From: a bacterium
GTDB lineage: Bacteria > Planctomycetota > UBA1135 > GCA-002686595
NCBI GenBank assembly: GCA_024226735.1
Contig: JAAELL010000252.1
Span: forward strand, 32,627-96,626
Length of the DNA: 64,000 nt
Direction of reading: 5' to 3'
Shown here: one piece after another, positions 43,781 through 52,555 of the stretch
How the letters are laid out: each line of letters starts with the position of its first letter
How positions within the stretch are numbered: the first letter of the stretch is position 1
Made by a program: the position numbers and the translations under genes
The notes under the pieces: generated by a model
Told to the model about the DNA's origin: nothing
Database searches by the model: none
The model's input: only the letters and a program-made list of their open reading frames with translations

Positions 43781-46700
43781 TCAGATCGTCGCCTTGTCCT
43801 GCGGCGCGACAGACGCCGAGCCCGCCGCGTGCGCTCTCTCGGGCAGCGGTCCCCAGTGCAGAGTCCGGCGCAAGAGCCAGGACAGCGAGCGACTCGCGTC
43901 GTCGATCAGCGTGTACGCCAGCGGCACGATCCACAGGGTGAAGAAGGTACTGATCGTCAGACCGCCCGCGACGCACGTCGCGAGCGCGCGGTAGTCGATG
44001 CCCTCGCGCGCCGCTTCGCCGAGCGCCATCGGCAGGAGGCCGAAGACCGTCGTCACGGCCGTCATCAGAATCGGACGCACGCGCGCCGAGGCGCCCTCGA
44101 GCACCGCCCTGCGGCGCTCGACGCCGTCCTCGCGGCGCATGCGGTGGATCTTGTCGATCAGCACGATCCCGTTGTTGACGACGACGCCGACCAGGATGAT
44201 GACGCCGATCCAGCCGACCGAGTCCATGACCGTGCCGGTCAAGAACAGGGTCCACAGCGCTCCGAGCACCGCGAAGGGGATCGTCGTCAGCACCGACAGC
44301 GGCAGCATCAGCGACTCGAACAGGATCCCCATCAACAGGAAGACCAGCACGATCGAGAGAAGGAGCGCGTGCTTCATCGTGCGCATCTCCTCCTCCTGGC
44401 GGACGATCACGCTCTGGTCGCGTCCGAGGCTGAAGCCGCGCGGCATGTCCAGCCCGTCGAGCGCCGCGTAGCCGGCGGCTACCAGCTCGCCCTGGCGGTT
44501 GGGGTCGTCGACCCGCGCCTGGATGTTGAACGTCGTCTGCCCGTTCCAGCGGAAGATCGACCGCCGGCTCGGCTCGAAGCGCACTTTGGCGAAGGCCGAG
44601 AGGGGCACGACCGTCTCGCCCGTCCAGACCTCGAGGTCGCGCAGCGTGTCGAGCCCCGCGAGCTCCTCGTCGTCGTACTCGATGATGAACGGGATCTCGC
44701 GTCCGGCCTCCTGGTAGCGAGGAAGCTGCGCGCCACGCAGCGCCCACGAGATGTTCTGCAGCGCGATGTCGGACGTCACGCCGTAGCGGTACGCGGACTC
44801 GTTGTCGAAGTCGAGGCGCACCTGCTCGGGCGAGTTCTCGAGGGGCGAGGTGACGTCCGTCAGGCCACCCACCCGCGACAGGACGTCGATCGCCTGCTTG
44901 CCGTAGCTCTCGAGCACCTGCGCGTTGGGGCCGCGCAGCTGGAAGTGCACGTACTGGCGCTGGGCCGAGCCAAGCTGCTGCTCGCGCGAGAAGCGCAGCT
45001 CGTGGCCGGCGTAGCGCGGCATGATGCGGCGCAGCGTGCGGCGCAGCTCCTGCAGATCGTCCGGGTCCTGGCGCTCGTCCCAGCGCAGCTCGATCTCGCC
45101 GTCGCCGGGGCGGAAGCGCGTCACGACGTGGGCGAAGCCCCACTTCTCGCGGTACGGCTCGAGGAAGTCCTCGTAGCGCTTCATCTCCTCCGAAGTCTCG
45201 GCGAAGGTGAAGTTGTTCTCCATGTCGACATCGATCTCGATCTCGGTCGTGTCGTCGTCCTGGCCGAACGCCGTCAGGGTCATGTTGCCCATCGGGATGA
45301 GGATCGTGCAGAACGCGACCACGCCCAAGAGCGAAGCGAGCATGCGGTGGTCGAGCGTCCAAGCCAGGAGCGTCCGATTGCCGTTCTGCATCCAGCCCAG
45401 GATCGAGCCGCCGCGCGGCAGGTACTGGGACGGGAGCTCGGGCGGCGCGGCGGGACGACGCCGCAGGCGCGGTAGCGCCAACAGGAAGAGCGCCGCCGCG
45501 ATGACAGCGAGGGCGACCGCGCCGGTCTGGGCGCTGAGTGCGGCGTCCACGCCGGCGGTGGGGATGCCGAGGCCGTCCATCCGCGCCTCGAGCCCTTCGA
45601 GCGCCGGCTTGTCGCCGAGGCGCCACCAGACCCCGTACGCGAGGGCGCCGACCGCGACCAGCCGCAGCGGCGACAGCACCGCGACCAGCCCGCGCTGGAC
45701 GTAGAACGCACCGCGCAGGGACGCATGCATCGAGAACCGCAGGCCCGCGACCACGAGCGCCAGAATCTGGACCGGGATGCGCGCGATCGGTGCGAGCCAG
45801 CTGGAGCTCTTCTCCGCGATCGCGGGGCGGTTGCCCATGATGCGGGCGGTGATGACAGGCAGAAAGACGAGCGCGACGAGCAGGCTGAACAGGAGCGACA
45901 TGCACAGTGGCATGCCCAGCGCCGACAGCATCGTGCGCATCGTCGGGTCGTCGCCCATGAAGATCAGGGGCAGGAAGACGACGACGCTCGTCATCGTCGC
46001 CAGTGCGATCGCGAGCCCGACGTCGCGTACGCCGCCGATCGCGGCGGCGTGTGGCGACTTGCCCGCCCCGCGCAGGCGCGCGATGTTCTCGATCACGACG
46101 ACCGAGTTGTCGACGAGCATGCCGATGCCGAGCGTCAGCCCCGTCATCGTCAGCACGTTGAACGTCCCGCCGGTGAAGTGCTCCCAGGCGACCGCCAGCA
46201 GCGCGGACACGGGGATCGAAAGGGCGACGCACAACGTCATGCGCACGCGGCGCAGGAACATGAACAGGACGAGGACGGCCAGTCCACCGCCCCACAGCGC
46301 CGTGTTCTTGAGCCGGTCGAGCGAGTTCTTGATGAACTTCGCCTGGTCGAAGAAGACCTCGACGCCGACCTTGCCGGCGAGCTCGGGATCGTCCTCGAAG
46401 CCGTCCATCACCGTGTGAATGCGCTTTGCGACGGCGACGACGTTCGCGCTCGATTCGCGCTGCACCATGCCGTAGTAGGCCGAGCGCCCGTCGATCCGCG
46501 TCAGGCGCTCGCGGATCGTCTTCACGCGCTCGACGGTCGCGACGTCGCCGATGCGCAGACCGTCGCCGATCGGGTAGTTCTCGACGTCGTCGAAGGAGCG
46601 GAAGCGCATGTCCGAGCGCAACAGGAACCGCCGCCCGCCGTCGGTCACTTCACCGAGCGGCTGGGTGAAGTTGTCGGACGAGAGCCGCCGGATCAGCGCC

Positions 46701-47332
46701 CCGATGTCCATGTTCGCGGCGCGCACGCGGTCCTCGTCCAGGAGGATGCGGATCGAGTCGTCGAGTAGGCCCCAGATCTCGGCGCGGCTGACGCCGTCGA
46801 CGCCTTCGAGCGCGCGCTGCACGCGGTTCTCGACGAGCCAGTCGGTGTCCTCGCCGCGGTCCTCGACGAGGATCGCGAAGAACATGATCGGTGGCTCGCC
46901 GTCGTCGAAGGACCAGACGTTGATGCGGTCGACCGTGTCGGGCAAGAGCGGTCGCGCGCGCTCGATGCGGTCGCGCAGCTCGGCCTTGGACAGGTCCATC
47001 GACGAGTCGCCGTTGAACTTCACGCCGAGGCGCACGTTGCCCTCGCCCGAGCGCGACCAGATGTACTCGAGGTCGGGGAGCGTGCGGAACTGCTCCTCGA
47101 GCACGCGCGCGACCTTCTCCTCGTTCTCGGACGCCGACGAACCGGGGTGGTTGACCCAGATCGTCAGGTTGTTGCCCTGCAGCCCGCTCGGCAGGAGCTG
47201 CAACGGGATGCGCGAGTAGGCGATCAACCCGATGACGATCAACGTCAGGAAGATCACGAGCAGCCCGACCGGGCGCCTGACGGTCGTGGCGTGGAACCCG
47301 GGGCGGACGTTCTTGTCGTTCTTTGCTCTCAT
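43781..47332 (-). CDS. RND efflux pump, inner-membrane permease subunit B
   Basis: This 1183-residue protein is a proton-driven resistance-nodulation-division transporter (AcrB/MdtC-like). It has the N-terminal helix (RPVGLLVIFLTLIVIGLIAY), a periplasmic porter region, and the TM4 motif LTLGIGMLVDNSVVVIENI with a single Asp in the proton relay where AcrB has two. The duplicated second half follows, with GVVVNNGIVLIDKIHRMRRE and ATTVFGLLPMALG-type sequence. About 120 residues around 480-640 add extra hydrophobic and Pro-rich material before the second half, longer than in AcrB. The start overlaps the previous RND gene's stop by 4 bases. Two different RND subunits in tandem recall MdtB/MdtC heterotrimers. 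Confidence 0.92.
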   Translation of the reverse strand: MRAKNDKNVRPGFHATTVRRPVGLLVIFLTLIVIGLIAYSRIPLQLLPSGLQGNNLTIWVNHPGSSASENEEKVARVLEEQFRTLPDLEYIWSRSGEGNVRLGVKFNGDSSMDLSKAELRDRIERARPLLPDTVDRINVWSFDDGEPPIMFFAILVEDRGEDTDWLVENRVQRALEGVDGVSRAEIWGLLDDSIRILLDEDRVRAANMDIGALIRRLSSDNFTQPLGEVTDGGRRFLLRSDMRFRSFDDVENYPIGDGLRIGDVATVERVKTIRERLTRIDGRSAYYGMVQRESSANVVAVAKRIHTVMDGFEDDPELAGKVGVEVFFDQAKFIKNSLDRLKNTALWGGGLAVLVLFMFLRRVRMTLCVALSIPVSALLAVAWEHFTGGTFNVLTMTGLTLGIGMLVDNSVVVIENIARLRGAGKSPHAAAIGGVRDVGLAIALATMTSVVVFLPLIFMGDDPTMRTMLSALGMPLCMSLLFSLLVALVFLPVITARIMGNRPAIAEKSSSWLAPIARIPVQILALVVAGLRFSMHASLRGAFYVQRGLVAVLSPLRLVAVGALAYGVWWRLGDKPALEGLEARMDGLGIPTAGVDAALSAQTGAVALAVIAAALFLLALPRLRRRPAAPPELPSQYLPRGGSILGWMQNGNRTLLAWTLDHRMLASLLGVVAFCTILIPMGNMTLTAFGQDDDTTEIEIDVDMENNFTFAETSEEMKRYEDFLEPYREKWGFAHVVTRFRPGDGEIELRWDERQDPDDLQELRRTLRRIMPRYAGHELRFSREQQLGSAQRQYVHFQLRGPNAQVLESYGKQAIDVLSRVGGLTDVTSPLENSPEQVRLDFDNESAYRYGVTSDIALQNISWALRGAQLPRYQEAGREIPFIIEYDDEELAGLDTLRDLEVWTGETVVPLSAFAKVRFEPSRRSIFRWNGQTTFNIQARVDDPNRQGELVAAGYAALDGLDMPRGFSLGRDQSVIVRQEEEMRTMKHALLLSIVLVFLLMGILFESLMLPLSVLTTIPFAVLGALWTLFLTGTVMDSVGWIGVIILVGVVVNNGIVLIDKIHRMRREDGVERRRAVLEGASARVRPILMTAVTTVFGLLPMALGEAAREGIDYRALATCVAGGLTISTFFTLWIVPLAYTLIDDASRSLSWLLRRTLHWGPLPERAHAAGSASVAPQDKATI

Positions 47333-50300
47333 CCGGCCGCTCCCTCACTGGTCGGGACGGGCCCAGGGTTGGACCCGGGCTTGCGCTCGTAGCTGAGCAA
47401 CTCGTAGATCACAGGAATTACCAGGAGCGTCAAGAGCGTCGAGCTCACGAGCCCCGCAATGACGGTTATGGCCATCGGGGCGCGCAGCTCCGCTCCCTCG
47501 CCCGAGCCGAGCACGCCGATGACCGGAATGCCCGCCATCCACCCGGTGAGGGGCAGCAGGCCGAGCACCGTGGTCGCCGTCGTCATCATGATCGGACGCA
47601 ACCGCGCGCGGCCCGCCTCGAGGATCGCCGCGGTCTTGGCCAGGCCCTCGGCGCGCTTGGCGTTGATGCGGTCGACGAGCACGATCGCGTTGTTGACGAC
47701 GATGCCGGCGAGCAGGATCAATCCGATGAACACGACGACCGACAGGGGGATGTTCTGCAGGCGCAGGACGTACACGACGCCGACTCCGGCCAGCGGCACG
47801 CTGAACAGGATGATGAACGGCTGCAGGAGCGACTCGAACTGGCTCGCCATCACCACGTAGACGAGGAAGATCGCGAGCAGGAGCGCGAACTTGAGGCTCG
47901 TCATGCCCGCCTCCATCTCGCGCTTCTGTCCGCCGAGCTCCGCCTCGATGTCGCGCGGCGTGCGCAGCGGGCCGAGCACGCCCTCTTCGATGCTCGCCGT
48001 CAGCCCGCCGAGGTCGAGCCCGGTCGAGGCCGCGGTGACGACGACTGCGCGGCTGTTGCCGATGCGCCGGATCTCGGCCGGCCCGCGCACCTCTTCGATC
48101 ATTGCGACCGACGAGAGGGGGACGGGCGTGTCGGAGGTGGGATTGACGATCAGCTCGTACACGTCCTGGATCGAGGCGAGGATGCGCTCGTCGCCCTTGA
48201 CGCGAATGTCGATGCGGTCCTCGCCCTCGACGAAGCGCGTGTCGACGGTGCCGAGCACCTGGTCGCGGACGAGGTCGGACACCGCGGCGAGGTCGAGCCC
48301 GAACTCGAGCGTGCGGTCGCGGTCGAAGGTCACGCGCGCCTCGGGGTGCCCCTCGCGCACCGTCGTGCGCACGTCGCTCAGGCCCTGGATCTCACCGAGA
48401 CGCTCGGCGACCTCGGCGGCGATCTCGCCCATGACCTCGAGATCGTGTCCGGAGATCTCGACTGCGATCGGAGCCTCGAGCACGAACGGCGTCGGTCGCT
48501 TGATGTCGATCGAGTCGACCTCGGCGTGCGCGCGCACGATCCCGCGCACGGACTCGACGAGGCTCTGCTCGCTCTCGATCGTGCTCGCCTCCGGCTCCAA
48601 CCGGACGGTCAGGCGAGCCGTGTGCTCGCCCTCGATCTCGCGTGTCAGCGTGTCCTCCTCGACGCCGACGGTCAGCGCCGTCACGGCGACACCGTCCAGC
48701 GCGCGCACCTCGCGATCGATCTGGGTGAAGACGACCTCGGAGCTCTCGATCGGCGTGCCGACCTCGAGCGCGACGAAGGCGGTGAACTCGCCCTGGTGGA
48801 TCTCGGGCAAGAGCTCGAGCCCGAGCCCCTTGCCGCGTTCGTAGGCGGACCAAGAGATCGCGCAGATGACGATCAACACGAGCAGCGGGTGGGCGAGCGC
48901 GAACTTCAGAACGCGCGGGTAGAGGGCGTCGAGACCCTTCCAGCCCATATCGAACAGCTTGCGTGGCACCCACGTGATGCCGAGGAACAACAGCCACAGA
49001 AGGCCGGCCACCGCGAATACGAAGCGCAGGAACACGAAGCCGAGCAAGAGCACGAGGCGCAGCCCAATGCGCGCGACGTTCGGAATGAACTCGTACCAGC
49101 TCCAGGCGAGGTCGTGCGTGATGAACTCATTCGTGAATCCGGCCACGGACTGTCGCCGACCGTCCGCTGTGCGCCGATTGCGGATCGACTCGAGGACACC
49201 GATGACCCCGCGGCCCGCTAGCCATGGGCGCGAGGCGAGCATCGGGATGAACAGAATCGCGACGAGCAGCGAGACGAGCAACGACGACACGACCGTCACC
49301 GCCTGGTCGCCAAAGATCTGGCCGGCGATGCCGTGCACGAACACGATCGGCGCGAAGACCGCGACGGTCGTCAGAGTCGAAGCCGTGATGGCGCCCGCCA
49401 CCTCTTGCACACCACGCACGGCCGCCGGGCCGAGCTCGTCGCCCTCCTCGCGGCAGCGCGTGATCGACTCGAGCACGACGATGGCGTTGTCGACCAGCAT
49501 ACCGACGCCGAGCGCCAAGCCGCCGAGTGACATGATGTTGAGCGAGACGTCGGCGAGGAACATCGGCGCGAACGTGACGACGACCGAGATCGGGATCGAG
49601 AGGCCGATGATCAGCGTCGCCGAGAGCCGGCGCAGGAAGACCCACATCACGGCGATCGCGAGCAGCGCTCCGAGGATCGCCGCCTGTTTCACGTCGTCGA
49701 CGGCGGCGCCGATGAACGTCGACTGATCCGAGAGGACTTCCATGCGCGCCTCGTCGCGCAGGTTCCAGCCGAGGAAGGCGAGCTTCTGGCGGTCGTCCCA
49801 CGACAGTTCCGACGTCTTCGTGCGCCCCTCGCGCTTGAGCTGCTCGGCGAGCGCGGCTTGCTCCTCGTCGCCGAAGATCGCGCGGCGCACGGTATCGGCG
49901 ACCTCGACGATGTTCGCTCCGGCCTCGCGGTAGATCGCGATCTCGACCGCCTCGTTCCCGTCGAGACGGGTGACGACCTCACGCTCGGCGTGCGTGCGGA
50001 TCACGGTTGCGATGTCGCGGATCCGGATCGTCGCGTCGCCGCGCCGCACGATCGCCAGGTTCTCGATCTCCTCGAGCGTCTGGAACTCGTTGAGCGTGCG
50101 GACGAGGTAGTCGGTCGAGCCCTCGCGGATCTGTCCGCCGGAAGCGTTGAGGTTCTCCTGCCTCAGGCGCTGGCCGATCGTCTTGGGATCGAGGTTGTAG
50201 CTGGCGAGCCGCAGCGGGTTCACGCTGACGCGGATCTCCTCCTCGAGTCCGCCGCGCACCTGAACGGCGGCGACGCCGGGCACGCCCTCGAGCTCGCGCT

Positions 50301-50820
50301 TGATGCGTTTCTCGGCCAGCCAGCGGAGCCGGATGAAGGTCTCGAGGTCGGACGCGCCGCCCGCGGCGGGACTGACGCCGACGCGCAGGATCGGGTCGAG
50401 GTTGGGGTCGTAGCGCAGGATCAGTGGCCGCTCGGCGTCGTTCGGCAGGAACACCCCGTCGAGGCGGTCGCGCACCTCCTGGACCGCGAACGTCATGTTC
50501 GTGTTCCAGTCGAACTCGAGCACGACGTCCGAGAAGCCGGCACGGCTGATCGAGGTCGTGCGTACGAGGTTCTGCAGCGTCGAGAGCGCTTCCTGGATGC
50601 GGACGGAGACGCGGTCCTCGACGTCTTCGGGCGCGGCGCCGGGGTAGGCGGTGCGGACCGTCAGCGTCGGGTAGCTGATCTCCGGCAGGAGGTCGACGGG
50701 CAGCTTGAAGAACGAAACGACGCCGAACACGGCCAGCGCCAGGATGAACATCGTGATCGCGACCGGGCGGTGCTCGACGAATGCGAGACGCCCGGTGGCT
50801 GCGGTGGTCGCGGCGGGCAC
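47329..50820 (-). CDS. RND efflux pump, inner-membrane permease subunit A
   Basis: This 1163-residue RND permease carries EHRPVAITMFILALAVFGVVSF (TM1), the porter region with SRAGFSDVVLEFDWNTNM, TM4 GLALGVGMLVDNAIVVLESI and the C-terminal half with GIVVNNAIVLVDRINAKRAEG. I chose the GTG at 50820, two bases after the adaptor gene's stop; an open frame upstream is only the Arg-rich shadow of the adaptor's tail. An enlarged region between TM6 and TM7 (about residues 540-640) parallels the one in the second pump. The outer-membrane channel partner is not encoded in this window. Confidence 0.92.
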   Translation of the reverse strand: MPAATTAATGRLAFVEHRPVAITMFILALAVFGVVSFFKLPVDLLPEISYPTLTVRTAYPGAAPEDVEDRVSVRIQEALSTLQNLVRTTSISRAGFSDVVLEFDWNTNMTFAVQEVRDRLDGVFLPNDAERPLILRYDPNLDPILRVGVSPAAGGASDLETFIRLRWLAEKRIKRELEGVPGVAAVQVRGGLEEEIRVSVNPLRLASYNLDPKTIGQRLRQENLNASGGQIREGSTDYLVRTLNEFQTLEEIENLAIVRRGDATIRIRDIATVIRTHAEREVVTRLDGNEAVEIAIYREAGANIVEVADTVRRAIFGDEEQAALAEQLKREGRTKTSELSWDDRQKLAFLGWNLRDEARMEVLSDQSTFIGAAVDDVKQAAILGALLAIAVMWVFLRRLSATLIIGLSIPISVVVTFAPMFLADVSLNIMSLGGLALGVGMLVDNAIVVLESITRCREEGDELGPAAVRGVQEVAGAITASTLTTVAVFAPIVFVHGIAGQIFGDQAVTVVSSLLVSLLVAILFIPMLASRPWLAGRGVIGVLESIRNRRTADGRRQSVAGFTNEFITHDLAWSWYEFIPNVARIGLRLVLLLGFVFLRFVFAVAGLLWLLFLGITWVPRKLFDMGWKGLDALYPRVLKFALAHPLLVLIVICAISWSAYERGKGLGLELLPEIHQGEFTAFVALEVGTPIESSEVVFTQIDREVRALDGVAVTALTVGVEEDTLTREIEGEHTARLTVRLEPEASTIESEQSLVESVRGIVRAHAEVDSIDIKRPTPFVLEAPIAVEISGHDLEVMGEIAAEVAERLGEIQGLSDVRTTVREGHPEARVTFDRDRTLEFGLDLAAVSDLVRDQVLGTVDTRFVEGEDRIDIRVKGDERILASIQDVYELIVNPTSDTPVPLSSVAMIEEVRGPAEIRRIGNSRAVVVTAASTGLDLGGLTASIEEGVLGPLRTPRDIEAELGGQKREMEAGMTSLKFALLLAIFLVYVVMASQFESLLQPFIILFSVPLAGVGVVYVLRLQNIPLSVVVFIGLILLAGIVVNNAIVLVDRINAKRAEGLAKTAAILEAGRARLRPIMMTTATTVLGLLPLTGWMAGIPVIGVLGSGEGAELRAPMAITVIAGLVSSTLLTLLVIPVIYELLSYERKPGSNPGPVPTSEGAAG

Positions 50821-50821
50821 G

Positions 50822-52327
50822 TCAGACGCCGCCGTTGGTGGTGGACTCGGACGTCCCGGACGCGTTCTGCTTCGACGTCGGCGTCTCCTCCGCGATCTCG
50901 GCGTCGTCGTTCCCGTCCTGATCACCGGCTCCGCCCTGGCGGGCCTCCTCGTCCTCGTCGCCGTTCGGACTGGCGGCCACGGACGTACCGGTCGGCTCTT
51001 GGTCAGAATTCGGGTCCGGTTTCGGGGCCGTTTGGCCGTCGTTCCACGGCTCGGCGTCGACCTCCGTCCCGTCCTCGAGGTCGCGGTTGCCGATGACGAC
51101 GACCTGGTCGCCCGCCGCCAGGGCGTCCGCCGGCTGGGGCAGGATCTCGACCGTGTCGTCGTCCGCGAAGCCCTCGAGGACCGCGATCCGCAGCGCGACG
51201 TCCTCGCGAACGACGAACACGAAGTGCGCGTCGCCCTCGCGCCGTAGCGCCCGCTTGGGCACGACGAGCGCGTCGGGGTGGCGCTCGGTCACGACGTCGA
51301 GCCGCACCGTCATGCCCGGCAGGAGGCGCGGTTTCGCCTTGCCCTCCATGGGCTGCTCGAGGCCGATCGTGATGCCGAACGAGCCCGTCGTCGAGTCGAT
51401 CTTCGGGGTGAGGAATAGGATGTGGCCGTCGTAGACCTCGCCCGGCAACGCCTCCGGGTGGGCGCGGATCTCGACCTCGTGGCCGCCGGCCTCGCCGATG
51501 CGCGCGGCGCTACCGAAGAAGGCGAGCTCGCGCTGGGGGCGGTGGATCTCGACGCGCACGTTCTCGTTGTCGGTCAACCGAAAGACGGCCGCGCCGCTCG
51601 ATACCGAGTCGCCGACCTTGACCATGCGGTCTGCGATCGTGCCGGCGAACGGCGCGCTGATCTCGGTGTAGGACAGGTTGAGGTTCTCGCGCTCGAGCGC
51701 GAGCTGCGCCTTCTCGACCGCCGTCGCGCCACTCTTCTCGTCCTCGACGGCGCGCTCGCGCGCGATCTCCGCCGCGTCGTAATCGCTGAGCGTCGTGTGC
51801 ATCGCCAGCTGCATCTGCTCGAGCTCGTTGCGCGGGATGAGGTTCGTCTTCTCGTTGCGCTCGAAGTCGCGCTGCGCCTGCTCCCATGTCAGCTTGGCGC
51901 TCGCGGACCGCTCGACGGCTTCCTTGGTCGCCAGCGCCAGCCGTGGCCGGTTCTCCTGCGCCTCCTTTACGGCGAGCGTCGCCTCCTTGACCGCGGCGAG
52001 TGCCTCGCGCCGATCGATCACCGCGAGAACGTCGTCCGCCTCGACACGGTCGCCGACCTCGACGTTCACGTCGGTCACGACTCCCGCGATGCGCGGCAAC
52101 ATGTCGATTTCGCGCTCCGATTCGATCGGCTCGAGGGTCGACAGCGTTCGTACCATCTCGCGCTGCACGACGGGGGAGACGCGCACGCGGGGGGCCTCGC
52201 GACGCTGGATCTCGCTTCCGAAGGCCGGCTTGGAGCTCCCGCCGTCTTCCTTGGAGCAAGCGAACGCGAGGAGCCCGGTGAGGATCCCGGTGAGGAGGGC
52301 GGTTTGGTGCCGGTTCGGGGAGATCAT
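50822..52327 (-). CDS. RND periplasmic adaptor (membrane fusion lipoprotein)
   Basis: This 501-residue HlyD/AcrA-type adaptor links the RND permease to an outer-membrane channel. The lipobox LLAFAC makes Cys24 the lipidated residue. A lipoyl half-motif (PRIAGVVTDVNVEVGDRVEADDVLAVID) is followed by a long helical hairpin (about 100-210). The second half-motif is LNLSYTEISAPFAGTIADRMVKVGDSV, and beta-barrel sequence follows (TVRLDVVTERHPDALVVPKRAL). The last 85 residues are an acidic Gln/Asn/Ser/Thr-rich tail, unusual for the family and probably disordered. It heads the three-gene efflux operon. Confidence 0.93.
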   Translation of the reverse strand: MISPNRHQTALLTGILTGLLAFACSKEDGGSSKPAFGSEIQRREAPRVRVSPVVQREMVRTLSTLEPIESEREIDMLPRIAGVVTDVNVEVGDRVEADDVLAVIDRREALAAVKEATLAVKEAQENRPRLALATKEAVERSASAKLTWEQAQRDFERNEKTNLIPRNELEQMQLAMHTTLSDYDAAEIARERAVEDEKSGATAVEKAQLALERENLNLSYTEISAPFAGTIADRMVKVGDSVSSGAAVFRLTDNENVRVEIHRPQRELAFFGSAARIGEAGGHEVEIRAHPEALPGEVYDGHILFLTPKIDSTTGSFGITIGLEQPMEGKAKPRLLPGMTVRLDVVTERHPDALVVPKRALRREGDAHFVFVVREDVALRIAVLEGFADDDTVEILPQPADALAAGDQVVVIGNRDLEDGTEVDAEPWNDGQTAPKPDPNSDQEPTGTSVAASPNGDEDEEARQGGAGDQDGNDDAEIAEETPTSKQNASGTSESTTNGGV

Positions 52328-52555
52328 ACGGGGGGCGCAGGCGGGCGGGCGGAGGAGAGGCGTTCAGCGCTGGGGTGCGGAGCGCTACACTCCGCGGATG
52401 CGCGTACCGGAGTTGCCTATTGCACCTATTCTTATAGAGCGTTCGCCCTGGCGCGAGCCCCGGTTGCGATCGGTCTCGTTCCGATCACCCGACGGGGGGC
52501 AAAAGCTGTGTAGTCGCCGCGGTCGGTCGGAAGCGGCCGGAGGAGCCAGGTCCTC
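52328..52555. promoter_or_regulatory. Divergent control region between the efflux operon and lnt
   Basis: The 228 bases between the adaptor (minus) and lnt (plus) must hold both promoters. An AT-richer island at 52411-52440 contains TTGCCT and TTATAG, but the spacing (about 14) is too short for a confident sigma-70 pair. For lnt, GGAGGAG at 52539-52545 lies 10 bases before the TTG start and supports that start. Confidence 0.35.

Noticed and set aside
50821..50925. Longer N terminus for the first RND permease
   Set aside because: The extra 35 codons are Arg/Pro-rich, overlap the adaptor's coding end and precede a good GTG start two bases after the adaptor's stop.
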